Shown in pieces: positions 49,901-61,842 of a DNA stretch of 64,000 nucleotides. Position 1 is the first letter of the stretch. Each line of letters begins with the position of its first letter. The notes under the pieces are model-generated. The model saw only the letters and a list, made by a program, of their open reading frames with translations. It made no database searches and had not been told where the DNA came from. The position numbers and the translations under genes were made by a program. Origin of the DNA: Neocallimastix lanati (nom. inval.) (Eukaryota > Neocallimastigomycota > Neocallimastigomycetes > Neocallimastigales > Neocallimastigaceae); assembly GCA_016946835.1 (NCBI GenBank), contig JACVTC010000010.1:1407501-1471500 (forward strand). Direction: 5' to 3'.

Positions 49901-51415
49901 GTTTATTCTTAGAGCATACATTATCTATTATTTATTTATTGGTCTATCTATTTATTTATTTATTAACTGATCAATCTATTTATTTTTATATAAATTTATT
50001 TATTAATTAATTGATCTATCTATTTATTTTTATTGATGATTAATAACTATTTAACAGAGTAAATCAAATAAATAAATTGTATTTTAAAATATTTTTAATT
50101 AACACTTTATATAAAATTAACACTATAATATATATAGATTAATAATTAATAATTAATAAATTAAATAAAAATGAATTTTAAATCTTTAAAATTAATAATT
50201 AATTCATAATTTTAATAAAAAAAAAAAACTTTTTTTTTAAAACTCCTCAAATCTTTTCTTTTATAATTAAGCAAACTATAATAAAATCTTTGGTAGTTTT
50301 GCAGGTTTCTTATTTTTATATCATTAGATTACTTATTAACTTATATATAATAATATTAACATTTTTTTGAAATTTTGCTCTCTTCATCTTCTCTAATTCC
50401 ATTTCATTGATTGAAAAAATATTCATATATTTATTTTATTTATATATTTAATTTTATTTATATATTTATTTTATTTATATATTTATTTTATTTATATATT
50501 TATTTTATTTATATATTTATTTTATTTTTATTTTATTTATATATTTATTTTATTTAATATTTAATTTTATTTATATATTTATTTTATATATTAATGTATT
50601 TTTTTTTTAATCTTAATTTAAATATATTATATTTTAATATATTAGTATTATTTAATAGAAACGTATAATCCATATATAAATTAATTATATTTTAATATAT
50701 AGAAATCAAAGCAATTTCAATTTAAAATGAAATCTTTTAAATTTTAATATATAGAGATAAATCATACATTCTACATTCAACATTTGATTGGTGGATTAAG
50801 ATATAATCTAAAAAAAATTTGAAATAAATTTCTTTTATTAGTTTTTTTTTTTTTGATAAAGAAAAAAAAAACATTTAAATACAGTTTCATTTAATACATT
50901 TAATATATTCAATAAATATAAATATAAATAGAGAATATATAAAATATATAGATAATACATTCATATAATACATTATATGTAGGAGTTCCTTAGTATAGTT
51001 GTAGTATATTATAATAAAAGCATAAAGATGTGGAATTAATTTTTATATTTTTAGGGTTTATAGCGTGTAGTTGATAAATATAAACAAAAAAGATATTGGT
51101 TAATTCTTTATTCATTCATTATTCCTATTAATATTTATATAATATTTATATAACATTTATATATATGTATATTAGTATTTATATATGGTTTTACATTAAC
51201 GTATACATTTATATGTTACATATGAAAATATGAACATATGAATATGAATATGAATATATGAATATATGAATATATGAAAAAAAAAATTATTAAGAGATTT
51301 GTAGCATATAAAAATAAAATTTTTTCTTCTTCTTTTTAGAAAGTTACAAAAAGTCATTTAGAAATTTTTTCTATATAATTTTTAAAGTAATTATACTTTT
51401 TAAAAAAAAATAAAC
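49901..51415. other. AT-rich region upstream of argininosuccinate synthase
   Basis: Includes a (TTTATATATTTATTTTAT)n array at 50420-50585 and (ATATGAAT)n at 51225-51275. A T/C-rich stretch TTTTTTCTTCTTCTTTTTAG occurs at 51320-51339, about 80 bp before the ATG, and may belong to the 5' leader. No gene. Confidence 0.5.
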
Positions 51416-53170
51416 ATGTCTTCTAAGGGAAAGGTTCTTTTAGCTTATTCTGGTGGTTTAGATACTTCCTGTATTCTTGCCTGGCTTATTGAACAAGTGA
51501 ATATTTGATAATTTAAACTATTTATTTTTTTTTAAAGTATTTAAAAAATTAGAAATGATCAAATTTTTATAATTGAATATACATTAATTAATTATATAAA
51601 GAAAGACAAAACGAAAAAAGTTACAATGTTATAAATTTTAAATATTAATTAAATTATGGATTAACAATTGATATGTAAAAATATATATATATATATAAAT
51701 ATACTTTTGGAATTAAAATCAAAGAAAAAAATTTTATATTTTAGATTATCAACGATACTTATAATAAGTAAAATCAATGATTTTAATTTATTAAATAAAG
51801 AAAAAATATTATTTAAAGTTGAATAATAAATTGTACATATAATAAATTATAAATTGAAGCAATGGAATATTATAAAATACATATGAAAAATATATTAATA
51901 TTAATGTATTAAGTATAAATGGTTGAATAAAAGAAATTGTTAAAAAAAAAAATAGAAATAAAAATTACTAACAAGAAATATATTTAATATATTAAATTAC
52001 AAATTTTAATAGGGTTACGAAGTTCAATGTTACATGGCTAACATTGGTCAAGAAGAAGATTTTGAAGCTGCTAGAGAAAAGGCTTTAAAGATTGGTGCCA
52101 CTGCTGTCTACATTGAAGATATTCGTCGTGAATTCGTTAACACCACTATTTTCCCAGCTATTCAAGCTAACTGTTTATACGAAGGTGTTTACCTTCTTGG
52201 TACTTCCTTAGCTCGTCCAGTTATTGCTGCTAAGCAAATGGAAATTGCTAAGAGAGAAGGTTGTCAATTCGTTTCTCACGGTTGTACTGGTAAGGGTAAT
52301 GACCAAGTTAGATTCGAATTAGCTTTCTATGCTATTGACCCAAAGATCCAAGTTATTGCCCCATGGAGAATTCCAGAATTCTACAACAGATTCCAAGGTC
52401 GTAGTGATTTACTTGCTTACGCCGCTGAAAAGGGTATTCCAGTCCACCAAACTGCTGCTAAGCCATGGAGTACTGATGAAAACCTTTACCACATTTCCTT
52501 CGAAGCTGGTATCCTTGAAGATCCAAATGTTACTCCACCACCAAACATGTGGAAGCTTACCACTAACCCAGAAGAAGCTCCAAACACTCCAGAACACATT
52601 GCTATCACTTTCAAGGCTGGTATCCCAGTTAAGGTTGAAAACTTAGATGATGGTCATGTTGAAACTGATGCTCTTGACCTCTTCCTTTACTTAAACCAAC
52701 TCGGTAGAAAGCACGGTGTTGGTAGAGTTGATATTGTTGAAAACCGTTTCATTGGTATTAAGTCTCGTGGTTGTTACGAAACTCCAGGTGGTACTATTCT
52801 TCGTGCTGCCCACGTCGATCTTGAAGGTCTTGCTATGGACCGTGAAGCTCGTAGATTAAGAGATTCCTTAGGTGTCCGTTTATCTGAAATTCTTTACAAC
52901 GGTTACTGGTTCACTGCTGAACGTGAAATCATTCAAGCTGCTGTTACTGAATCTCAAAAGTATATTGACGGTACCGTTAAGTGCAAGCTTTACAAGGGTT
53001 CCGTTACCATGGAAGGTCGTACCTCTCCAAACAGTCTTTACGACCAAGATCTTTCCTCTATGGATATTGCTGGTGGTTTCCACCCACTTGATTCTGAAGG
53101 TTTCATTAAGATTCAATCTATTAGATTAAAGGCCTACACTGACATGAAGAACAGACTTGGTAAGAACTAA
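51416..53170 (+). CDS. ASS1/ARG1: argininosuccinate synthase
   Basis: Two exons, 51416-51496 and 52013-53170 (phase 0; donor GTGAAT, acceptor TTTTAATAG), 412 residues, the usual eukaryotic length. The enzyme joins citrulline and aspartate with ATP to give argininosuccinate, the seventh step of arginine synthesis, normally in the cytosol. Visible motifs: the ATP-pyrophosphatase loop AYSGGLDTS near the N-terminus, [52 protein letters not shown] and the signature [15 protein letters not shown]. The start is the only ATG before the P-loop motif. Codons are strongly biased (CCA, GGT, AAG, GCT, TTC), unlike every other gene in the window, suggesting high expression. The 516-bp intron falls right after LAWLIEQ. 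Confidence 0.97.
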
Positions 53171-53242
53171 GTTTGAAGAAAACGAATGAACTATTAAATT
53201 TTTAAAAAGTAAATCATTTTAAAAAATTTAATATAGAAAGTG

Positions 53243-53274
<32 letters not shown>

Positions 53275-53476
53275 TAAATTTTTTAATTTTTTTTTTTTTT
53301 TGGAAACTTTTTTTATAAAAAAATTTTTTTTTAATGCACATAATTTATAAAGAAAAATAATATCTTGAGAAAAAATTTCGAATAAAAAAAAAAAGCGTAT
53401 AATCAATTAAAAAATAATTTAAAAAATATGTATAAAAGCATACCGAATTCAAAAAAAATGAAAAAAAAAGAAATTA

Positions 53477-53517
<41 letters not shown>

Positions 53518-54094
53518 AAAATTAATAAATGATTTATTAAAAAAATCCATATCCCATTGTATTGTTCAATTTTAATTTATTTAAAATATATCCTCGGGTG
53601 TCATTTCTGTAATAAATTAAGTCTATTTTTAAATATAAATTATTTATTTTAGTTATTTCGTTATTTAGTTATATATTTTACTTGGTTATATGGTTAGATA
53701 AGGTTATATAAATGATAGGAGTTATTGAAAATTTAAGAATTATTGGCAGGGGATTTTTTTTATATAATTATTAATCACAAAAAAATTCATTAATGATATT
53801 TTAAAATTATTCGATTTATTTTTTTAAATATTATTTTTTTTTATTATTATTATTTTTTATTATTATTATTATTATTTTTTTTTTTTCATTGACTTTATTT
53901 CATTAAAAAAACTATCTTATGAAAAACTATTATCGCAGATACTAATAATACAGAACTAAGTTCTTTAAAAAAAAAATCATTGAAAATAAATCAAGAGTTA
54001 ATAATAATGATAATAATGATAATAATGATAATGATAATGATAATAATGATAATGATAATAATAATAAAAAAAAAAAAAATTATTTTATTTTATT
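53171..54094. other. 3' region of ASS1, low complexity
   Basis: A- and T-runs, ordinary patches near 53530-53760 without a frame, and (AAT/GAT)n at 53998-54065. No gene. Confidence 0.55.
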
Positions 54095-54312
54095 TTATTT
54101 TTTACGCCCCAATGATGTGGACTGTTTTTCCAGGTCCATGGAGGGTTGATGGAAAAGGAATAACCTATATCAGGTGTACTAATTACAGCTTTCTGTGATT
54201 CTGATGATAATCGATGGTTATCCTTTCTAAAGCGGCTTCTAGTACGAAGAGTGAAAACTGGAATACTGGAAGACTGTAGAAAGTGAACCTGATGTTTTAT
54301 ATTGTTTTAAAC
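54095..54312 (-). pseudogene. coding-like relic of unknown family
   Basis: A sharp island of ordinary composition. The minus strand is open for about 65 codons without start or stop inside: NNIKHQVHFLQSSSIPVF, TLRTRSRFRKDNHRLSSES and AVISTPDIGYSFSINPPWTW then KNSPHHWGVK. The plus strand is also open in part (FPGPWRVDGKGITYI), so the strand is not certain. I recognise no family. A fragment of a mobile-element ORF is a reasonable guess, given the LINEs 800 bp away. Confidence 0.35.
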
Positions 54313-55021
54313 TGGATATGTAGTAACATTGGAGTTGTATAATTAATAATATCATGTAGTTTCTACATATTATCATTGTAATGAATCTATTGTATTTTTT
54401 ACTTTAGCATTATTTTGTATATGTATTTTTCTATAGTATTATTTATACTTTCATGTAGCTATTGTAAAATGGAAATGTAAGAGATTGATTCACTCCAAAG
54501 CTTGTGTTTAAGACATTATTTAACGGATGGGAATCTTTTTTATAGTCTTTCTCTACTAATATTTTTTCTTTTAAAATATACTTTTAGCTAATTTATGATT
54601 ATTCAACAGAAAATTTTTAACATCTTAAAGCGCTTTATTAATTGAAAGAATTTCAATCATTCAAAAGATAAAAAGAAACAATTATTCATTTTAACAGTAT
54701 ATACAAGTAATTTTGTATCAATAAATTACTAACCCTTGAGTAAATTTATAAATATTATATCAGTTATACAGGATAAAATCAATTATTTACAAAATCTAAA
54801 ATCTATTAAATCATCAAGAACAATTTTATATTTCAAGCTTTCAAATATTCAACACCAATATTTTTTTTTTTTACTATTTAAAGGGAATTTACTTTCTCTT
54901 TTATTTTTTAATTTATTTTATTATATATATATATATATAAAAAAAAAAAAAAAAAAATTTTTTTATCTATTTTTTTTTATTATTTTTATTATTTTTATTT
55001 TATTCTTCTTTTATTTTATTT
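54313..55021. other. intergenic DNA before the LINE cluster
   Basis: 54313-54740 is less AT-biased than most intergenic DNA but has no usable frame; it may be the non-coding part of the relic at 54.1 kb. T- and A-runs follow to 55021. Confidence 0.4.
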
Positions 55022-56741
55022 TTTAGGCTTTCTTGATATGGATAATACTTCTTCAAATTCAGCAACTATACCTGTTTTGCGACGTGGTCTTCGAAGATAC
55101 GATATTCGGATGATATTGTTTTAGTTGCTCCATCTAAACAAGCTCTTAAGAAAATTTTGAATAAAGTTCATGAATGGGCTATTAAAAATGAAATGACTTT
55201 TGGAATTAATAAGTGTGCTACTCTTGTTGTAAAACCGATTAACTTTGTTAAACCGATAAATTATGAAGATCCATCTTTCTTTATTGGTAGTAAAAAATTA
55301 CCTAAAACTGACAACTATACCTATCTTGGTATTCCTTTTGATGAATCTTTATCACTGAAACCTATACAATCCAAATTAAACAGTAATTTAAATGTCAAGT
55401 TAAATTTGTACTTTCGATTTCTTATTAATAAATCTGTTCCTCTCCCATTGAAGAAATATGTTTTAATTTCGTTTATTCTTAGTCTTGTTATATATTATGC
55501 TCCTCTCTTTGGTTCAAATAAGAGCAGATGTTCTAAAGCTCAAAAAATTATTAATATAGGACTTTATTGGAGTTACGGATTTAAATCTCGCAATTCTTCT
55601 GTTAGTCTCTATAATATTACTCGTGAATTGAGAATACCTCCTCTTTCAGCTGTCTGTGCTATATCTCAATTACGTTGCTTTAGAAAATGGAAAAACTCAT
55701 CATGTATTATTAATCATCTCACTAATAATATTCCTACTATGTCACATTACTCATGGACTAAAGAATCAAGGACTTTGGATAAGAAATTAAATGGTAAGAA
55801 AACAAGTGAAATAAAAAAAAGTTTTATTGGGAAAGAGATGTCTTCAAACCATCAAAAACAAAAAAATCAATTATTTACAAGGAGAATGATTTTGGATTTA
55901 TTTCAGAAATCAGAAACTTAACATTTCAATATCCTAAGTATCAGTTGGGATTCTTTTGGATTTCTCGAATTAGGTGTGGTTTTAAATTTAACTTGAGTAT
56001 TTCCATTAAAAGAAAAATAGTCTCAGAAGATTGCCCTAAATGTTGCCCATGTTGTGGTGTTAGTGTACCTAGCTTTTCTCACTGGATCTTTGCCTGTAAA
56101 GAATTGGAAAATTACAGAAATAAATCTTTACCTTTTCTAGATGATCTCTTTTTGAAGTTTGCAATGATAATTGAACAAAAATCCTTGGATGTTTCCTTAG
56201 ATTTAGAAAAGGATTATGATAATAATATTTATTATTATATATTGAGTGCACTTCTTGGTGGGCGTTCAATATATTCAAAAATTAAAAGTTAATGATGGAG
56301 AACAAAGACAATTAGTTGACAATATTTTTAAACAAAGTTCAACGTCGTCAACTGTTCCGTATTTTGTGGGGATTGCGGAGTTTTTAACAAACGTAATACC
56401 ATTAATTTGTCGATCTTTTAGATTGATGATGAAATGGTATTCTTTTGAATCTACCGTTAATCTACCGTTGCCAAGAGCGTCGACGTCGAAATAATAAGGC
56501 ATGGATTTTCACCTCCAAATACAGATTCGGTTGATAACACTAATACTGAAATTATTACTCACAATAATAGACGTGGTGTTATTATCAAGGAATGGGAAAA
56601 GTTAGAGGCTATTGCCTATAACGCACTTTTATAATTATATAATATATAATATTTTATTTCATGTATTTTATTATTTTTATTTTTCCTTTAAAATCATGTA
56701 ATTTTATTATTATTATAAATTAAATATAAAGTTATTCTCTT

Positions 56742-56793
<52 letters not shown>
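55022..56793 (+). mobile_element. LINE-A: non-LTR retrotransposon, RT C-terminal half to poly(A)
   Basis: 5'-truncated and frameshifted. The RT catalytic motif reads YSDDIVLVAPSKQALKKI at about 55099, then MTFGINKCATLVV and YTYLGIPFDESLSLKPI (RT thumb), in the open part 55157-55921. After a shift, FFWISRIRCGFKFN leads into a zinc-knuckle-like CPKCCPCC...H...C (56035-56095), typical of the C-terminal part of LINE ORF2 proteins. Further shifts give GIAEFLTNVIPLICRSF and a final segment EWEKLEAIAYNALL with TAA at 56632-56634. A 3' untranslated stretch and an A-run (about 56745-56796) end it. Matches the fragment at 25.8 kb. Confidence 0.85.
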
Positions 56794-56799
<6 letters not shown>

Positions 56800-56839
56800 A
56801 TAAAATATATATATATGTATATGAAAATATATAAAAATA

Positions 56840-58130
56840 TTTTAATCTATTTAACTGGAATTTATTCATTAAATGCAAAAAGTTCAATGATAATATTTTG
56901 TCAGTAAAAAGAATTACTAAATTCAATGATAGCTTCTTCAGGATAAAAGTATACGCTCCAAATTTTAACCACGAAAAATTTAAAAAAGTATTTGAAAATA
57001 CATTATCAGGAGTGACTTTAACATGAGTACCTCTTTTACATGATAAATTATTCAATAGTAACCTTGATAACTGGTTTATTCTTCTGATTAATGGTTCACC
57101 TATTTCATGGACCAGAGGTAGTTATTCATCAGATATTGATCATGCGTTAGTCAATTCAAGTATACTGGATAAAAATATCAAGTGCTTATTTGATTGATTA
57201 TCCTTCTGTATCTGATCATAAACCTCTCGTAATTTATTGTAAGAAAATTACCAAAGATGAATCATTTTTGTTACCAAAAAAAAAAAATTTGTAAGATGGG
57301 ATAGGTATAAATGTCTTGAACAAAAGAAAGAAATATGTCATCACAATAAATTTGAAATTCTTAGTGAAGAAATAGGAAATGAAAAACTTTCAATAAATTG
57401 TGTTATTGAAAAGTTCATTAACACTACTAATTCCATACCTTGCTTTTTTTGGACCTTAAAAAAGCGTATGACTCAGTGCCCATATATAATGTATTAATGA
57501 AGATTAATCACTTAGGTATTAGAGGTAAGTGCTATAAATTTATTGAAAACTGTATTAGAGGTAAGTGCTATAAATTTATTGAAAACTGTATTAGAGGTAA
57601 GTGCTATAAATTTATTGAAAACTTATACTTATCTTCCAAGGCCTGTGTAAGGGTTGATGAACAATTATCGAAATCATTTAATATTAAGAAAGGTGTTCGT
57701 CAAGGTTTGTCCCCTCTCACCAATTTTACTTAGCTTGCTTATTAATGATATTTTTTAATAATTGTGATAAATAAGAAATCTCAATTGGTGATAAAAGTTG
57801 TTGTGGAGGTCTTTTTGTAGATGACATTGTGTTATGTGCTCCAACAAGATCACAACTTAAGAAACTGTTAAAGTTTGCAAGTAAATGAGCTAGAAATAAT
57901 GAAATGCAATTCGGTATCAATAAATGTGCCAGTCTAGTAGTTCGAAAGGGGAAGCTTTCAAGATTTCTTAATAACAATAAACCTACCTTTTATCTTTCAA
58001 GTCAAGAGAGTTACCTAAAACGAATTGCTATACCTACTTAGGTGTACCATTTTCAAATGATTTAAAATTGAAACCGATCATACAGAGAATGAATATAATA
58101 AAGTAAGAAAAAGTACTTTATTCCATAAAA
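56840..58130 (+). mobile_element. LINE-B: endonuclease and RT fragments with internal deletion
   Basis: Starts directly after the LINE-A poly(A). The end of an AP-type endonuclease is readable: ISWTRGSYSSDIDHALVNSS (57108), then, after shifts, SVSDHKPLVIY (57205), the S-D-H site. The first part of RT is missing. From 57440, LFLDLKKAYDSVPIYNVLMK, the triplicated IRGKCYKFIENC, GVRQGLSPL, then FVDDIVLCAPTRSQLKK (57809), FGINKCASLVV and CYTYLGVPF follow with stops and shifts. It is related to LINE-A but not the same copy (FVDD against YSDD). Confidence 0.8.
57518..57622 (+). repeat. 36-bp in-frame triplication inside LINE-B RT
   Basis: Three perfect copies at 57518, 57554 and 57590 encode IRGKCYKFIENC three times. 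Related RTs have this segment once, so it is a replication-slippage expansion in one copy. Confidence 0.95.
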
Positions 58131-58195
58131 GGATTTCTTAAAAAATCCTCATATTTCTATGATAATTAAACCTTTTTATTTTGTTTAATTTCATT

Positions 58196-58486
58196 CTTTT
58201 AAAGACCCTACCTTCCATCTTGGTATCTATTCTATTCCAAAGGTTTCATGTCTTACTTATCTCAAAATTCCATTCTGCGATGATTTATCACTTCAACCAT
58301 TTATATATCTAATATACAAGCTAAAGTTAGGAAGATTTCTTATTTTCGTTTCGACTTATTGTTTCGACGCTCTTAATGACTGTTAAATCTAATGGTATAC
58401 AAATTAATTATTGTGCTAAAAATCACTAATCACAATAGACATAACATTAGTAAGGAATTCCGAAAATCTCACAAAATATAAATTTG

Positions 58487-58525
<39 letters not shown>
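58196..58525 (+). mobile_element. LINE-C: small third LINE fragment with poly(A)
   Basis: Reads KDPTFHLGIYSIPKVSCLTY, then a shift, IPFCDDLSLQPFI, the same RT thumb segment as DPSFFIGSKKLPKTDNYTY in LINE-A and as the end of LINE-B. It therefore repeats a region already passed in LINE-B and must be another insertion or a duplication. It ends near an A-run at 58487-58525. Confidence 0.65.
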
Positions 58526-58527
<2 letters not shown>

Positions 58528-58689
58528 TTCTATTTATCGACTAAAAAAATTAGAATATATAATAGTGTATTAAAAAAAATTTTTTTTTTTTTAGCTAGTC
58601 GAACTTTATATAACAAATAAATTATAACTGATATATATATTAAAAATAATAACTAATAATAATAACTAAACAACAATAGAAAAATCAAT

Positions 58690-58783
58690 GCTGAAAGTTA
58701 TTTTGAAGATAATATGGAAGTCGAAGATTTTTTAACCAAATTTCCTTGTGGAATTCATAATTTGGTCAATTTAAAATATTTGT
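58690..58783 (+). pseudogene. isolated LRR exon relic
   Basis: The codons FPCGIHNLVNLKYL end in TTT-GTATAT, that is, an LRR unit followed by a donor at the same place as in genes A-D. Flanks are AT-rich with no other exon. A remnant of the LRR family far from the main cluster. Confidence 0.6.
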
Positions 58784-58874
58784 ATATCAAAATATCATAA
58801 ATATATGTATAATATATATATATTTAGGATATTGTAATATATTATTATATATATAAGTCATGTGCTTTTGATAT

Positions 58875-59261
58875 TGATATGCGGGACTTTTATGTGCAAT
58901 AATTTATAAGCAGTGGGTTTTAAATAATGGTAGTTTAGTAAATTTTATTAATAAAATTATAATATTCGTACAATTAAAAATAATAATTCTAATTCCTAAA
59001 AATTTACAAGAGAGTTCTTTATTTCAAATATAAATAATTTAATTTAATTATAAAAAATAGGTAATATATTAATTATATATTCTAATATATAGAAATATAT
59101 AAATTTTATATGAAATAAAGTATTATAATTATTATAATTATAATAATACATATTGAAATAAAATAAAATAAAATAATTATTATCAAAAAGATATAAATTT
59201 AATATTTAATAATTATTATTAAATATACAAATATGTTACTACACATATTTGTTTTATATCA
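58875..59261 (-). repeat. LTR of the gag-only element (3' LTR on the minus strand)
   Basis: 387 bp, nearly identical to 61843-62229; differences include TTAATTATAAAAAA against TTATTTATAAGAAA. Confidence 0.9.
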
Positions 59262-59351
59262 GAAATGCCCTTGCTAAAAATTAAACTATATATATATTTT
59301 TTTTAAAAGAAAATATAAGGTTTAATTAATATAAATAATAATTTTAAAATT

Positions 59352-60224
59352 TTATTTTCTTTTATATTTATAATTCCTATTTGTTCGTTTTGTATCAATG
59401 CGATTGTTGCTATAAATAATAATATCTTTTAACATAATCTCAGGTTTGGACATCAAAATTTTATTAATATTTATTTTATTTTTATTGTTATTTTGAATAC
59501 GAATATTTGGAATTTTAATTATCTTTTTAATTTTATTAATTTTTATTTTCTTAGCACTACCAACATTAACAACTTTACTAGATTCATCTATCTGAGAATT
59601 TTTGTTAATAATTTTTCTTTCTTTTATATAAATATTATCATTAACTGAATTCACTTTATTTGTAAATTGCTTATTTTTATTATTATTTGGAATAATTTGA
59701 GTATTGTTTATTTTTGAATTTTTATTAATAATAACTTTTGATTCTATTACTAAACTAGGAGTTATAGATTTATTAGTTCTATTGTTAATGTTTTCAACTT
59801 TTAAAGGTTCATTAATATTTATTACTTCTTTTATATTTTTATTACTATTTCTCTTGTTAATTATATTTTCAGAATTCCCAATAATATCATTATTATCTTT
59901 ATTCTTTTTACTATTTGAATTAATATTTTCATTATTATCAATAGTTTTAATATTTATTGTTACAATACTATTAATTTCCATATTATTATTTTGATTTTTC
60001 TTAATATCTGTATTACCAGCGAAACTATTTTTATTTTCTTCTTTAGTTATTATAATATTACTATTTGTTTCAAATTTTCCATTATTGGTATTTCCTATTT
60101 TATAATTTTTTTTTCTGAAATTATCCATTTTGAACGCGTATAATTTATTTTGTTCCACATTTACTATGTTATTCAAAGTGTTATTTTTATTTTTATTATT
60201 TTTATTATTATAAATATCATCATT

Positions 60225-60259
<35 letters not shown>

Positions 60260-61433
60260 TGGTATCCAAGTTAGATATACCATTATTGATGATATTATTA
60301 ATTGAATTATTATTAATTATGTTTTCATTAACATTATTAATATTGCTATTATTTTTATCATTATTACTGTTTACTTTATTATTATTTGTTGAACTATTTG
60401 ATGAACTAATTTTTAAATTTGATTTTAAAATTTTCCGATTTCTATAATGGTATGATATATTATTATCATTACTAACATTTAAATTACTGTTATTATCATT
60501 ATCTACACTAAATCTATAATAATTGTAAGTGTTTTGCCTAGGTTTAGTATATTTATTTAAGTTATTATTTTGTATTCCTTGAGTCACAATATTTATAGGA
60601 TAATTCCTAAAATTCCTATGATTTCTAATATTATTTCCAATCCATATATTAGATGCATTTTTATTATATTTATCAGAAAAATTATTTTTATAATTTGATC
60701 TTTCAATTTGGCCATAGTTTATTACACCATTATAATTATTCTTAATATTAGTAGTATAAGAACCCCATATTTCATTGCCTACTCGAGATTTGTTTATTAT
60801 ACTTTCAAATTTTTCGGCTAATCTACAGGCATCCTCTAGATTATCAACATCAGCCATAGCAACCATTTCATATATTCTACCTCTTTGTCGTAAAGCATTT
60901 TCATAATCAATAACAGATATATAAGACTTATAGTTGAAATCCAATTGATCGTATAGCTCCAAAAATCTAGTATTAAAATCACAAACATTTTCATTTGGGG
61001 TTATAATAATTTTTTTTAATTGACTTAGTTACTTATCGTTGAAATCCAATTGATCGTATAGCTCCAAAAATCTAGTATTAAAATCACAAACATTTTCATT
61101 TGGGGTTATAATAATTTTTTTTAATTGACTTAGTTTATCTTCCTTCAAATTCTCCCTCCAATATTTCTTTTTAATTAATTTAACACATTCATCCAAAGTA
61201 AGAGCTCTATTTACTTCTTTTTCTTTTTCCATAAGTATCCTTACGATGTTATCTTCAACAGCTGTAATTGTATAACTGAATTTATTCTCATCGGTAGTAA
61301 TACCTTCCCTCTTAAACCAATCATTAATTTTAAACTTCCAGATTTCTGCATCTCTACGAGATCCAGTAATTCTTGGAAGGGACCCAGTGTCTACCCGATG
61401 GCCAGTAAAATTGTTATTTCTCATTGTTAACAA
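59352..61433 (-). CDS. Gag-like protein of the LTR element, one internal TAA
   Basis: A single frame of 694 codons from ATG 61433 to TAA at 59352, interrupted once by TAA at 61031-61029 after codon 134. N-terminal part: a Ty3/gypsy-like Gag domain with AEIWKFKINDWFKREG, LTLDECVKLIKKKYWRE and LSQLKKIIITPNENVCDFN then TRFLELYDQLDF, continuing YENALRQRGRIYEMVAMADV and LEDACRLAEKFE. A long Asn-rich low-complexity region and a Lys-rich C-terminus (about 60 residues) follow, probably for RNA binding in place of a zinc knuckle. The stop lies at the junction of a 105-bp duplication and is followed by CTA, a context known to favour readthrough in some genes. Whether a full product is made is unknown; it may be a pseudogene. 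Confidence 0.75.
60926..61135. repeat. 105-bp head-to-tail duplication inside gag
   Basis: Copies 60926-61030 and 61031-61135 differ at one base (Tyr against Asp codon in FNYK/FNDK). The length is a multiple of three, so the frame is kept, but the junction creates TAA. Confidence 0.95.
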
Positions 61434-61505
61434 TTAATTAATAATAATAATAATAATAATAATGTTTCTTTATTAAAATTATATATTTTAAAAATTTATA
61501 AATAA

Positions 61506-61537
<32 letters not shown>

Positions 61538-61818
61538 TGAATAATGATTAAATCTCCAAATATTAATATATTTTAAAACAATTTATTTTATCTATAATAA
61601 AATGAATGAAATAACTTATACTGTATAACTCTCTCTTCACCTAAGATAAAATAACTATAAACAACCAAAAAAAAAATTATATCCTAAATTATTTCTTAAA
61701 TAATATATTAATCCTAAATAAAATATTAATCCTAAATGAAAAGAAAGTGTAACGAATTTATAAATAATTAATAAAATCACAAAACACCACTACTTATAAA
61801 TTACTTTTTACACAGCAC

Positions 61819-61834
61819 ATCCCCGATATCTCCA
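61819..61834 (-). promoter_or_regulatory. candidate primer-binding site
   Basis: On the minus strand TGGAGATATCGGGGAT lies 8 nt inside the 5' LTR. It would pair with a tRNA ending ATCCCCGATATCTCCA, a believable T-stem, acceptor and CCA end. Which tRNA is unknown. Confidence 0.5.
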
Positions 61835-61842
61835 ACAATTTT

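Noticed and set aside
52329-53129. Alternative frames of 60-105 codons on both strands in ASS1 exon 2
   Set aside because: Shadows of a strongly biased real gene.
59704-60447. Plus-strand Leu/Ile-rich frames
   Set aside because: Antisense of the Asn-rich part of the gag frame.
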